Origin: Inonotus obliquus
Lineage: Eukaryota; Basidiomycota; Agaricomycetes; Hymenochaetales; Hymenochaetaceae
Direction of reading: 5' to 3'
DNA: 64,000 nt
NCBI GenBank assembly: GCA_032164295.1
Contig: JAJHTX010000003.1
Span: forward strand, 2,418,001 to 2,482,000
Made by a program: the position numbers and the translations under genes. This document shows, in pieces, positions 22,127-36,900 of this stretch. The notes under the pieces are model-generated. The model had not been told where the DNA came from and searched no databases. It worked only from the letters and a program-made list of their open reading frames with translations. Each line of letters opens with the position of its first letter. Positions within the stretch are counted from its first letter, which is position 1.

Positions 22127-25100
22127 ATCCCGAATCCTGAAATCGGATTACTCCTTCAAGTTTCTCGGATCGTTCCCTTATCGGACTATTCCGAGTTCTA
22201 AATCTACATAAATACAGCTGTTCAAATGCCAGTGCGTCCGTCGTCAACGCCAGAACTCGGGAACGCGGACTCGAATCGGACTCGGATGAAGCTTTGATGG
22301 TGAAGGGGATACGGGCGAGGTGTTACTATAGCTATATATAGATTTGGAGAGAGCAATGGCTCGGGCTCGGACTCAGATATGGATTCGGGTTTGATCAATG
22401 GAATGGATGATTATGATGTACGACTGGTACTCTATCTTCTAGCTAGCTAGAAAAGTCGAGCTTTGACTCTTGAACCTCGTCAGATGTTGCGGTATGCAGT
22501 ATGCAATATTACCTTCCGGAATCCGAAATCCGAATCCGTTTTCTTCGAGTAATTTGTGATGTTGAATTGATGCTGTCAGAAGAAAACGTGCATACGGCGT
22601 GCAGCATACAGCATACAGAAAACAGGATTTGGTATACAAGTAGGGTTTTGAGGGTCCTCTAGGTGCGGAGATGTCATAAACTCAAAAGTGGATACTACCT
22701 AGCTACTTGCGCGTGTTTCGATCCATTCATAACATATCATTTATAACTATGTCAGAACTATAAGAACTATAAGAACACAAGAAGTAGAAGACTCGGTCAT
22801 TATACTCTCGGAATCCAAAAAATAATGTTTTGATCGGTGAACTCAGGTATGTTAGCGTTTCCCTCGTCTACGTCAGATGGCGAATGGCGGATGGCGGATC
22901 CGGGCCATGAGCCACACGTCTCGGACAACGGTGTCTTCAACATAGCAACGCTAACATAACATAACATATTAGTGCTTCTTCTGCGACAGAACGACAGAAG
23001 AACGACATGATGACACTATGACATGTCAGTCCAGATCTAAACCTCCCTCTAAGGAAGAGACCGAAGACCGAATGCCGATGTTTCAATGTTTCAGCTGTGA
23101 ATGATGAACGCTGAGGTGAGATGGGATCGGCGTTATCCGAGTAAGCGTGATCCACCTACACCTCGTGTGTCATGCTGTGCAATTTTCCTTTACTTCCCTT
23201 TTTTGTCCAGTCTCATCGCACCCGCTCCGAGGACAAACTTCGACGTCGACTTCGACTTCGCTTATTTCCTTCTTTGTTCGAATGTCTTTTGTTATCCCAA
23301 TCCGTCTATCAATCCTTTTATCTATCTCTATCTCCATCCCTTTTTTTATATCTTTTTCACTGAATTCTAGATTCTGGATTCTGACTTTTTTCGTCTATAC
23401 TTAGCTAACCCCACGCCGCCGCCACCACCATTCGCCGAACGAACCCTTCAACCTATACGCCCTTCCAAGTCATCAAACACTTCGTCCACTCTTCATTCCG
23501 AACTCTCCGGAGTCCGATCTCTCCTCGGGCCCAGGCCCAGCCCTCTCTGATTCTATCCACTGTCCACTTCTCAGCTCTTTCCTTATTTTATGTAATCTCT
23601 GTCTCTTTTATTCTCTTTACTAGAATACTCAAATGACCCCGCTCAGAAGAAAAGGTAGAGAAAAGGAAGAGCGGCGGTGAGCGGATTACAAAACGAAATA
23701 AACACATATTATTTATGTTTACGCCGCCTCTCATGCCTTGTGCCTTGGAATACAATACAATAGACCTTGTCACCCAGAATAGTACTGACGGGCTTGGAAA
23801 GGCGCTCAAGGGCGCGGCGCACGCCGTTGTTTGATTGCGTTGCGTTGTTTGATCTTCCAGTTCTTCCAATTCTTCCCAGCAAGTCCAAGTCCGCCGCGCA
23901 TTCAATTCTCACTTTAATCATTGGACCCTTTGTCCACTCATCTCTCGTTTTTCTCCTTTACTCTTTCTCTTTTCTCCTTTTTCTCTTTCGAAAGTAATAT
24001 CCCACAAAAGTCTTAGCGCGTCGCTCGTGATAAGTTAACCTTATTGTCGGTCGTCGGTCGTCGGTCGGAAGTTTCCGAGGACGGCGGGGATACGTGCTCT
24101 GTTCTCTTCCGAGATCAAATTTGAACACGACACGGGCACGAGCAGGAGCGCGAGTTCCCGCGGCGCGATTACTGGTTAGTACTAGTATTGGTGCTGGTGA
24201 TTACTGCTACTAGGGTTACGCTTTCCTTTCTTTTCTTATTTTTCTTTCTGGGTTTCTTCTCGGTGCGGAAATAATAATGCTTGGTCGGGGATGGGACGGA
24301 TTCAGTCTGATTCAGCTTGGGTTCTTTCTTCTCGTTTCTTGCGATCCCTGAGAGTCTCGGAGTAAGAGTCTCGGAGTCTCGGTGCCTAGCCTTCCTCGCT
24401 AGGTCAAGATTTACTTTACTTTACTTGCGAGACATGGACACGAATGAATTACGAATACTAATCATCGTCGATCTCATAGATCTACATATCGCGGTACGTT
24501 CTTGCGTTCTTCATCTTAACTTCTGAATTTTTCTTACATTAATTAGGTACGGTACATACACCGTATACATACGGCCATACATAGGTATATCTCGACTCTT
24601 GCAGACCTGCTCTCTCTTTCTACTTGAAATAACACAGACCAGACCCGATTGACGGATGGATGAGAAACTTTCCTTTTTCACTTTGATTCAATTTCAATGT
24701 CTCTCTGCGTTTTGGCTTTTAGCGCTGCTGCCTCTGTCTCAGATTTGTCGGAGTGCAGTGCTGCTGGAGTACTGGAGTGTGTCGGAGTAGAATGCTCCAT
24801 GTGCATTTTACATTGCGTTTTCTTCAGGGACGCACTAGCTAGTACTGGCATATCAGGGTGGTATACTATACTGAATTGTATTCGCGAATCGGCATCTGGC
24901 ATATCCTGGACTAATAACAGATCTGGCAAGTGTATCTGTATCGAAATGGATTAATGGATTAACGGATCGGATTGAACTGCGGATTCTATAGCTTATTCTG
25001 CTCTTGTCTCTCGAAAGGTTTTTTTTATCAGTGTGAGATCTTTCATTCTAATTGTTTAACACATTCTGTCATTTGTATTCTTTCGACTCTACCTCTTCTT

Positions 25101-28100
25101 CATGTCTTCATGCTTGGATCTCATCTTGTCTCGTTTGGTGTTTATCTTCATTGGAGATGCAGATGCGTCACTCGGATGGACGATGAGATAAGTGTGGAAC
25201 TTAGAACAAGAGCCTCTCCGGCAAGTGAATTCTTTCTTTATCTTCGTGCTTGCATCTTCACTACATCTTCACTCACATTTCAAAATTTCTAACGGATGCA
25301 GATATTCGATATCCACCTATCGACTTATTCATCCCGGCGCCTCAACATTTACTCCTCCATCGCCCGTCCATTCAATCTTCCATACTTCCATTATAGTTAC
25401 GTTCTCCAGTTCTCCGTCTCAATCTCGTCATGTGCATGTACCTACCTTTCCCGGTCTTTCGCACTTTCGCACCCTAAGTCTGAGATGAGCAATGAAGGAT
25501 TAGCATGGATCTACATAAGGAGCTTTTCGCGATGCAGCACAGCCTAGGCTATAGGCCCTATACCATACATGGATTCAACTACTCAAGCTCGTAGACTCGT
25601 GGATCTCTCCGTTCCACGTTCCTTGCTGACGGTATCGACTTCTTCGGGCGATCTCCAACGATCAGCGCTGTTCGTTATCGTAAGTACAGATCGACGGTTC
25701 CGTCCTTGGTCTTGGCCCAGACTCTCTTACGACTACTGACTTCTTTGGGTATTTCTGTTACTCATCCTATCTACATTGATTGCGCGATCTATCTATGGTA
25801 GTGGACTCAACCTCTCACCTCTCAATTTTTCACCTCCGTCTCTCACGCCGCCGTCTCTCCTTTTCATTAACGGGCGCACACGCACGATCTGAAAGATATC
25901 CGTGTCCGTTTCCTGTCCGCGATTCCCTAATCTAATCTAATAATCTCCTAAGTGGTCAGGTCTCGGTCTCGGTCTCGGGTCTGGGCTTATCCAATTCCAC
26001 ATCTATCTCGTTTCTCATTTCATTTCACATTGTGGTAATCCATATGGCTTTATGTAGAAAGATTTTATTTAGATTTAGATAACTTGAATTTCACTTAGAT
26101 ATGATCGATCGATAGATACACAAGCCGCTTCAATTACATCCATATCAGTTTCGGTTTCGGATAGTACTGTCTAGTACCGATCTCAGTCACTGTACATGTC
26201 CACAATCCTTATCAGTTCTCAGTTCTCAATTCTCAGTTCTCAGTTCTCATTTCTCGCCTCAGTTCAAGACGATCGTATTTAAGGTTTATTACTACTAGTA
26301 GACTGACGGGTTCTCCTTGTATTCATTCTCTTCCTGTGGGATACTAAGGCTCTAGGCTCGAAGGGTAGGCGAAGGCATTTCTCTGCCACCGATGATTCTG
26401 ACAGGCTTCCCGATCATTACAATTCGGGTTCGCACACTCGGATTTGGATTCGGACTCGGATTCGGATTGGGATTTGGACTTTCTCAAATGAACTAAGTAA
26501 AGATTGATTGTATGCAAGGAAGGAAAGAAGCGGGAAATGGGAAGCTGAGAATTGGGAAATGGGAAGGTCCGATGCGTATGTGTGTATGTACGACGTCAGC
26601 GACTGCAACTGCAGCTTGGACAGCTAACTATAACCATGAGTAGATCTATCTAGCTCTATCCCTAACAATTTCAAAACTCCGTTCTCATCAGTGTGAAGTA
26701 CTAATGAAGTCGGATTAGTACCCAACTATACTCTCCATATATTTTATCACCAGCCTAACTACTTAACGTCCCATCCTGGTACTTCTCTTCTACTTGATAC
26801 TTGATCGTAAAGAATAGGATTAGGAATAGGAGAAGTTCTTCTGCAAGTTCCACGTTGTGACGTTCCATGTTCCGGCGATAAGGTCATAAGGATAACACCC
26901 TTGCCTTGAAAGACTCGGACTAGCACTAGCACTCGGACTCCTACTCGGACTCGGACGCGCTTCTAGGAGTAAATCCAAATCAGTAAGTCTTTTAATCATT
27001 TATGAAGTAACTATTGTATGTATAGGCATATGGGTTTATGGGGTTCTCCGCTAATATGCATATACACACCTGTATGCCCGTATGCTATTCTCCACTAAAC
27101 AGGGAGGGAGGGACATTGATATTGCCGAGTCGAGTCGCTGCTTGAGACGTACCTTTTGTCTCTTTCTTAGACTTTTACTTTCAAATTGGGGATCTCGTAG
27201 GATGACTCGGCGTCGGAGTCGGAGTCGGAGTCGGTAGCAAACATTCTGCATTCGGTCGATTATTTACGTGGATGGATGGATGGATCCATTCGTCTGAATT
27301 TGAGGTTGAGGTTGACGGCGAACGGCGAGCGGTGGAGTGAACGTTGCGAATTGATCCGTTCGGGATTGGGTATTTATCCGTCCCTTTTCAAGAGTTCCGA
27401 GTTCGTCATCCCTCTCACCTCACTCACCTCACACTTCTCTCCCCGGTCAATACCAGTTACTTTCGGAAATAAAGAAGCCCGGATTCATCAATTCCCATTT
27501 TCTCAGAATTCCCAATTCCCAATTCCTGATGTATCCCATCGATAGCGGATACGGAGTATATGGATATGGATATGGATATGGAGTGCTGTAGACGGCGCCC
27601 GAAATCGTGAGTCGTTGCCACCGCAAATGCAAACGTGCGGGTAGTGTCGGGCTCGAGCCTCGGTAGTACAAGTCAGTTGAGTTGCAGGTGAAGAGCGACT
27701 GCGGATCGGTGCTTTCTTCACGCAAATTGGTTTGTTCTCTGGAGTCTGCCGGTGTTATATGCGATAGCTGCAGCTGCAGCTGCGAGCTTGTTGTGAATGT
27801 GATAATGTGACGAATGATAATGTGATGAGTGAATGTGATGAGCGATGAAAATATTGGAAAGACGTAACCCGACATGCATGATGCATATGCATCTGCTGCA
27901 TCCACAACGTCACAATTTTTCCTCAGCTCCCGGGTGCGCGACGCTTATTTATAATATAAATCATAACTAAGTAACAACGGATCTTAGAATCTTAGATATA
28001 TATCTACGCGATTGCGATTGCTTGTGCTTGTAATCTCGAGAAACAACTCGGAATATTAATAGGCAACTTGGTAAACTACTTAGTACGGTACGGGAACTTA

Positions 28101-29114
28101 CGCGGAATCATAGTAATCATTTCAATGTTAAATATCTCAAGAGGCAAGAGGCAAGAAGCATTCAATGCGTAAGTAATGGCAGCACCTAGATGGTAGATGG
28201 TAGAGCGTAGACGTAGGCGTTCCTGACGTATCTACCAAGCTCTACTATTACTGGCAGCTTCAGATCCAAGTTTGCACCGGGAAGAAAATGAAATACATTT
28301 GGTTCGAAGATTGTACTTACACTTACTCAAGTAAAAGGGCGGTAAAGGATGTGAACCCAAACCCTCAAACATGCAAGGTTTAAGGTCCACAGGTCCGAAG
28401 AGCTAGAGCTAGAACTAGAACTAGAGGTAGAAGTACTTACTACTTATTCACTTGGTAGTATACATTCACTTCACTTCAATTATATGTATGGACGGTCTGG
28501 TGATGTACATGTAGATGCGTCGTCGACTCACTCCATCATCGGCATCAACCCTCGCAGAAGTCTTCACTCTTCGCTCATCAGGTTCAGGTCCAGGAACACC
28601 GGTACCCTCTCCTTCCCTTCCCTTCCATTCCGAGCATCCGATCATCTTCTAATTTACAACTCGAATCATACTAGTCTCATAATGACATCGCACAAGTACA
28701 CAGTCGTTTCCCGTTTCCTCCGTACCGTACCATATCATAATACCATTCCAATACGTTTCAATATCGATATTGAGAGTAAGATTCTCGTTTTCTCGTCGCG
28801 TTCGGTAATAAGCAGTAGGTGTTGAAGTTGTCACGGTATCAAGACCGAGTCCGGCTCGCATTTCGCATTTCGCATTTCGCAACTCGTAAATCGTGAATCG
28901 CAACTCGCGACTCGCGACTCGTGAATCGTTTAGTATTAATATTAGCGACGTCTTTTGACTCTTGGCCAACGGTTTATTGATCCATGCCCGGATGATCAAC
29001 CCGGAAGTAAATGTGACGCATTACGCATTGCGCGTTGATATTGCGGACCTACATTTATACATTTATACATTTATATAACCATCCGGGTTGACAGCCTGCA
29101 GCCTGAGCTCAGCG

Positions 29115-29159
29115 GAAGTATACAAAACCGAAGTATACAAAACCGAAGTATACAAAACC
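29115..29159. repeat. Perfect 15-bp triplication
   Basis: GAAGTATACAAAACC is repeated three times without a mismatch. It is followed at once (from about 29167) by four copies of the 7-base unit GAAGCAG, so two unrelated arrays abut. Confidence 0.95.
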
Positions 29160-32100
29160 GAAGCGCGAAGCAGGAAGCAGGAAGCAGGAAGCAGAAGCAG
29201 ATATCGAGAACCGAAAAAGCGAGAACCGAGACCAAAAACCGAGACCTAAAACCCAGACCCGAGACTCGCGACGGCGGATATTATTTGGATGTGTGGATGT
29301 GCGGATGTGCGCTGTATGCCGTCGAAGGTTACGCCTCTGTTTTGATTGATGCTGATGCTGACTCGGACGCGATCTATGATTCGATTCTATGGTGGATGGA
29401 TGAATCCGAAGAATCTTGGCACGCCATGGCATGGACTCGGAGGCATACGTTAGGTACTTACTACTTAGATCGTCCTTGCCTTAGGTCTTCAAATCTATCT
29501 CCTCCGAATCCATGACTCCATGACCCGGATTTCCTCTTCAATTTCAAATGCGCAATATCCATATAAGCGCGTAGTCCATCCGTAATTGATGCTGATAGAG
29601 TACTGTCAATCTCGGTGTAAGAAAGCGCGCATATGCATGACTCGTGATGAGATGAGATTGATTGTGTTCGTATCCGTATTCGTATTCGTATTCAATAAAT
29701 GCATAAATGCATCAGTGCATCAACGCATCGCGTACAGGTAAATAAAGAGATTCAGGGTGCATAGTACTAGCGCATAGACTCGGACAGTTCAATTAACATA
29801 CCTCGAAATCTCACCACCATCACCTCGCGTAATCGATTTGAAATTATCCTTCGAGGAAGACTTCGCATGAACACCGTAAGCAACAAGGCACCAATGCACC
29901 CATATTAAGTTTTCGCGGGCTGCGAGGTGCGTGGCCGGCGGTAATCGTAATAGACACAGAAGTAGCTAAAAACAAAAGTAACGTAAGTATTAGTACCCAG
30001 TAGTTAGTAATAATTAATATACGCATATATATATCGTAAATGAATATTAAGTAGTAAAATTGACTCGCCAAGTAGTACCCGCTGGGGTTAGTAGATGCAG
30101 ATGCGGGATTGCGTTATACCCTCCCTCTCTATAGATTAACTGAAGTCACGGTATTAGAGATACTTCCGTAACCGTAACACCGACGAACTGGATATGGTAT
30201 GGATAACGGATATGAAAGAGGGGTACGTTCGCTTACTAGTAATACCGAGCCTTGAGGGGGAAAGATGCTGGATGGATGCTGATGGAGACCGATGAGACCG
30301 CGAACGCTGTGCCAAGTGTTGGTCCCATCGTCCCTTCATGATAGCTGCCGATCTCAGTTCCTAGACTAGTGTGGATCCTCTGATCGACGCTTGGTTACTT
30401 ACTTTGTTCATTAATTTCGTCGTGTGGCTAGTTGATAGATATCGTCGTTTCCCTTTGTTTGAGAAGTGGGATTGAGTTTGTTCTGACAATATTGTATTGT
30501 AATGTATATTGTATATTGTTTTCGTTTCTTACAAGCCGAGTCTTGCCAAGGACACGGATGCCACCTGATACGACACGTGATGCACACTTGCACTCTGTCA
30601 GTCAAAAGAAGAAAGCCTGTAAACAGACTAAAGAGACGAATTGGCTGTTCTGCGCCACCGCCAGCTCATCACTAAAAGAAGCTCAACAATGAACTCTAGG
30701 GCACGTCACACATGACGCTATTGTTCGAAGCCGAAGTATACCTTACAAAGAACTTTAACGCAATAACCTGGTATAGTCACCTGGATTGGGATATCGCGTA
30801 GAGTGTATAGAAGCGCATACAGAGTACTATCGCCATCATCTGCCATCTAGGCGACCAAGCGACCAGACCCAGACCCAGATTCAGGGACCTCGAAGTAGTG
30901 AAAGAATAGAGTGAACAACCACCGGGGTCAGCTAGAATTGCCGGAAAAACAGTGTGGGGACGCGGTGGTATCTATCTCGTGCAGGTATCTCTCCCGCGGA
31001 CGAGGCAGGCGCATGTGCGTGAAAAGGAAACTCCTTTCATTCCACTTCCGGCTTCCGATATTCTATCTTCTATCTTCTTCGTGGCTTGATCCATAAACTC
31101 GACTGAATAGATTATCCAGTCTAGACTCAATACTCGTTACTCGTTTGAGCTTTGGTAGCAAGTAAACAAACACCGACGTGGAGATGGAGATGGAGATTGT
31201 CACCGTGTTGTCGACAATGACAATAGCGGAACGAAAATGAACCGCGACGACGAGTGACGTCTACTTTACAAGCTCAGCTTGGGAAGTACAGAAGTACAGG
31301 CGGCGGCTTCGCATGGGAGTATCAGGTATACTGTGAGAGTGCCCTTGCAGCTCAAGGAATAGATTCAAACACACTCCTTTCTTCTCTCTTCTTGGTCTAT
31401 CCCTTTTCACTACCCCTGTTCTCTCTTCTCTAACACAATACATTTACTTGCGTTCTTTATGCTAACATCTTCAATCAGGTTACAGTTTACTGATCATCCC
31501 GTCGATATTCTTTCAGACTCAGACTGCGCTATCGCGTGAGTTCAAAGTCAGACAACTAGTATTAGCAGGGATAAGAAACTTCGGTTCCGTAGATTTAGAC
31601 GGGCATACCTCGTCATCGTCATGATGCCAGAAGAAGGAGAATAAGGTTCGGACTAATGTGGAAGGTTTAGACGACGGCATGGTGGCGTTTTTTTCATGCC
31701 GAGAGGTTTATCGTTTGTCATCGTATCGACTGACGGAGTTTGCCGTCGGTTTCTCGTTTCGTTTCTCTCCGCCGTAATGCCATATTTGCTGTAACCATTC
31801 TCGTGGTGCGTACATCCTCAAGCTACTGTAATACCATCGACCATACGACTAACCTGTAACTGTCCAACGTTGAATCGGAGATAATTCCGCTGTAACTGTA
31901 ACCCATTGCCGTTGATCATGATATTAATATTCAACCTTCGCGAATTACTTACTTGTATGAATTCTCCCAGATCTAGACTGCGTTGAGTATTCTTCTGGGG
32001 TCTGGAAATCGGAGTAGAAAAGGATGACGGATGATGGTGGTTGATATAGTGTAGTAGGTAGATCAAGGGAGAGACGACGTCAATTCTCATCAATTCTCGT

Positions 32101-33898
32101 CAACTCTCATCGGATTTTGACTTCACGGGAGTCTATTTCTCTATCGAATTTCGAATTTCGAAGGATGCATATGCCTAGTATATGCCCCCTAATGTATTTC
32201 GCACTCAATAATCGATGCTCGTCGCCAACCTTGAACATGTCTGCATCAACATCGAACATCAACATCGGCATTACATAGTCATTACATCCAACTATATATA
32301 TTATAAACTGTAACTTTATCTCACTCACAGTCACTCAATAATCCCGGAACTCTATCCAATATTGTCAGGCACTGGCACGAGTGACGAGAGGCAGTATTCT
32401 AGTATTCTTTGCAAGGCCATGGTCATAAGTAGGTCATATGCAGCGCGGAAGAGAAAAGATCTGACGGAAAACACAGCAGCCTGAGGTACCTTGTTCTTAT
32501 TGCGTTGTTGCATCATGTTGGTTGGTAGTAGTACTCATCGGCGGTTCTCACGCAGTGGACCGAGCCTGATCCTCTCTGATGGCGTCCATGAGGAGTGACC
32601 TCCACATCAGAAATGTTTAATGCATAAATGCGATAAACGTTCGCGGGAAGCCGACGGAGGGGATCGTCAGCGTCAGCAAAGTTACGCGACCCGTTGGACC
32701 TCTCACTTGAAAATAACGTTGGCTTCTAGCTCCAAACGTGTTGGTGTCGCGGTCGGACGATATGACGGTCTTCCCGCTGTTGGCTGTGGCTTTTGTGTAT
32801 CAAAGTAGGCTGCAGGTAGGGTGTTTCCGATCACGAACAAACTCAATTTTGAATATCATATCATGATGGTTTTTTTATTGAAGCTAAGACAAATAGGGAC
32901 ACAAACACACCGTAAATCGTTGTACACGCGGTGTCGCCCTGATCCGTTCCAGGTCGGTCGGTCTGCTGACCTTTGTCTCTTTGATAACTTGTTCCAATCT
33001 TGTTGGCACCGATGGTTATTTTACGCCGGTAAGCTGTTGCTATTACTATATCACTAGTACCAGTACTAGTGACCATATGACTCGGCATCTTACTCCACAC
33101 TTTGGTGCCTCTTTTAGATGTTCCCGTTACTAGTCTACTTTTCTCAAGCTTGTCGGCAACTTCCTTGATGTAAGGTCACCTTGAAGTTTCTGGTCTAGCG
33201 ATCGGGGACGTCCTGACTCCTCCGTTTTCCGTCCTCCGTCCTCCACCCTCCGTACTGATTAGACTCGGACCGAAGATGCAAGGAAAGAGAGAATACGGCC
33301 GCGACTCCGACCGCGACTCCGGCTGCAAATTGCCGTATGGACTTGATTTCCTGCTCCGTTCTTCAAGCGCGAGCGTCAAAGCTCCCGCAAGTCTAGGAAC
33401 ACGGATGACGGATGTAGATCCGGACGAACGACTTGGATAGGCGATGTTTCCGTACTCATCGCAACCCACTCTCGGTTCTCGTTCTCGGCTCTCATCTAGT
33501 TAGTACTGGCCCCTGGCAATCCTCTCGCATTTCCGGACCATCTTTCCGATTTACCGTTGGTGCATGGGCTTGCATGGAACCCTATCCGGCTGGGTCTTCC
33601 GATGTTTCGTGTTCCATTCTCGTGTTCGGTTTTCGTGTTTCATGTTTAAATGTCTGTGTCTGTGTCTGTGCTTTTAGTTTAGATCCGACAGAAGGGAGAA
33701 GGGTGAAGGTAAGAGAGAAGAGGAGGTTACGGTATGATATGGGATCGACGTTGAAATAACTTGATGAATTTATTTTTCGTTTTTTCGTTTTGCTTTACGA
33801 AGGATACGTTACGGGGCTTCCAAAGTCTACGGGCAGGTGTGGGGTTTACTATCTGCTATTATCCCAATTACCAACCTTTTAATGACTGGTCTGGGTTT

Positions 33899-33957
33899 AG
33901 TACTTGAGATAGAGATAGAAGTAAACCCGGTGAACTTCTATCTCAATCTCAAGTACT
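33899..33957. repeat. 24-bp inverted repeat (hairpin) with 11-base loop
   Basis: The left arm 33899-33922 (AGTACTTGAGATAGAGATAG then AAGT) pairs with 33934-33957 with one mismatch. The loop 33923-33933 is AAACCCGGTGA. It is much longer than the other palindromes I noticed in the desert. Confidence 0.9.
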
Positions 33958-36900
33958 GGTGCCTGCAGCCTAAGCTGCTTCGCAGGTTTTTGTAGGCAAA
34001 GAGAAAAGCAAGAATAAGAACTCGCTCCACAGTCACCGATCACAAAACCCCCGTTGTCAAATCCCTTTATCGAATCTCTTTCGGAACGATCATATCTTAC
34101 GTCTTTCCACTCTTCCACTCTTCCACCCTTCCACCCTTTAATCGCAAATCACAAATTGCAAATTAGCCGAACTGGAATAAGTAGATACACCGAGAGGGGT
34201 TGGGTTGGCCTGAACCTGGAATTCGGGACTCGGGACTTGTAATGGGTAAGAGAGCGACCCTTGGAAAAAGTGGATATGGATAACTAACAAGATACCGAAT
34301 GGTAACACATCAGGATTAGGGAGTTTAGTTTATCAAGACCGGGCTTGAGAGTTCTATCCTATCACTATGGCTATGGCTATATGGTATGGTAGATCGGTAT
34401 ATCGGTAAATCCCATTTTATTTTGATTGAGTTATGGGATTTTGGGATTCTGGGTCTGAGACTAGGCTAACTGATAAACCTCCGGGAGGCAGGACCCCCTC
34501 GGCACGGGCCTCGTGAACGTGCATTGGCATTGATTGATGCAACTTGTGACCGAACATTCTTGTGGCGCGGAGCGGTACGGTGTTGGATAAACTGTTTGAG
34601 TGGCGAGTGGTGAGAGTATACACTGAGTATACCCATCAAATTTGTTTTGTTTCGACTGAATCGTATCGTGCACACTGCACAGTTCCTGACTCGGAAAAAG
34701 TATCGTATCGCGTGTCGTATCTTTTCTGGCGCCGTTAGACACGGCACGGGAGTTGGAGGCGAGGATTATTGATTTTATTATTCACTCCTTTTTTTATTCT
34801 TCTAGGTGGACACCATCCTTGTCAAGCAATTCGCCATCGTATACGTATCCAATTTGATTAGATTTTATCCGTGGTCCGATTCTCGGCGCCCCCCTTCCCT
34901 CGTCGCATATGCATACATATGCATATGAAGATTTGCAAGAGAAGGCACCCTCAATCTAGAACATACACTATTTTCCTTGAGAGGAATAGACATCGTGTAT
35001 TGTCTCGGCCCGTCTCGAAATATCGTCATAGTCATAGTAGGTCAATAGTATCTTCCGATTCTCTCATTATCGTATACTCTTACTCGGATTGATAACAGGA
35101 CGCTAATCCTAAACACATGTGGTGTGGTGGATGTTAGTGGAGGAGGAGAGAGATCACCGGATCGGTGTCGGTGTCGGTATGGTATCATATCATCATTATG
35201 TAGTGTGAGCGTTGAGCGCAGAGTCTAGAGGCTGTGTCTCGCATCACAATTCATATGCACGCCGCATTCCGCATGCAAGGGTACCATCTTAGTATCTTGC
35301 GCGCTTATTCTCGCTTCTTGCGATACGGATAAGGCAATGGGTTGGTCAATTGACAATGACAACCCTACCGGTCATAGCGGATAGCGGGTAACGGATAAAT
35401 GATTTCAACGAGCATTCTCCATCCTCTAACCTCTAGCCTTTAGTTCAGGCAAGCAAGCGAGATCGTCAAATGATTTTGGCTAGACTACTTTGTGGTAAAG
35501 CGGTGTAAGGTGAAAGGTCCGAAGGATTGATGATGGATGAGTAAACATATATCATAATATGTACGAGGTGGATGTGGATTTCTAAGTCTCCCATCGTAAT
35601 CGGCGTCGGCGTCGGCGTCGGCATCGGTAGGATAGGATAAACTTGAAGACCAGTGCTGACTGCTGACCTTAACCGCTTTCCTCCGCTCACCAGGTACACG
35701 CTTTACTACACTACTTGACTTTCCTCTTCTAAGAAATCATTGTTCTCTTATAATGGTTAGAACCGCGATTTGCCTTGCCTTTGATGCCACACGCGAGGAA
35801 AGAGAGTTGCTATAGGCTAGGAGAGGCTAGGTCAAAGGTTAAGTGAGGTAATTTGAAATCTTCCTTCCCTAATGCATGCAACAATGCGACTCGGAGTTGG
35901 CGTGTGACGATTATGAGTTTGTAATTATTTTATTATGGATTACGGCACGCTCGTCGATGATCGCTTTTACTCTCCAGATCATATACCTAGGGGGATAGAT
36001 ATCGAAATATAGATAAACGCAAGGAACCCATCTCACCATCAACTTCAACTTGCATCCCCCAGATCATAAACCGGACGATGATCATGATCGGGCACAAGGC
36101 ACTTCTTTCGGGTTCGGGTTCTGGCGAGCACTTAAAGTTCCGCACGCGCGTGTATCAGTGTCTATTGCAAGGTTGCGAGGTTGCGAGACTCGAGTGGAGT
36201 TAAGTAAATTAGTAAATACGTAAATAAGTAAATATAACTCGGATTTTGATTGAGAAGACTTCGCGCCGTGCAAAAGAAAGGATCTGAACATTTCATCAAA
36301 ATGTGGAATAACTTCCGGTTCGGAAAGTTGCGAGAGTATGCGGTGAGTGCGGGGAGAGAAGTAGAAGTAAAGCCCTGGGGTGAAGCGATGGCGATGGCGA
36401 TGGCAGCGAAGGCGCATCGAATCGAATCGAATCGTTTACTTACAAATTAATGATTATTTGCCCCCGATTTATTGCGAGGGATACGATTGGTGTGTTGTTG
36501 GATTGTTGTTGTAGTCAGTAGCCAATTGTTGGAATATCTATAATCTAGAAGGGTTGTGCGGATTTCTAGGCAACTAGGCAACACGATGGGCAACAATGGT
36601 GTACTATGAATCGAATCGAGTCGGCCAATCACCATCACCATCACTATCGGCGAGTGCGTCATCATATCTTTACTCCAAGAGGCTCAGGAGTCAGTAGTCA
36701 AGAATCTCTCACAAGGAGGAGTCGGGAGCCAAAGAAGCAAAGAATCCAACCAATAAACAACACCACCACGAAACACACTCCTCTTTTTACTTCCGTCCAC
36801 AAATTAGAATAGGAATTGAAAAAGAGATCGTTAACTTTTTATACAGTAGATCGTTATGTATCCGCGCTCATCCTATAAACTTCGCGTTCGGCTCGCACTT

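Noticed and set aside
27447..27905. 152-codon minus-strand frame in the desert
   Set aside because: Built from repeats (YPYPYPYTPYP-type) and simple His/Ile runs; no conserved feature.
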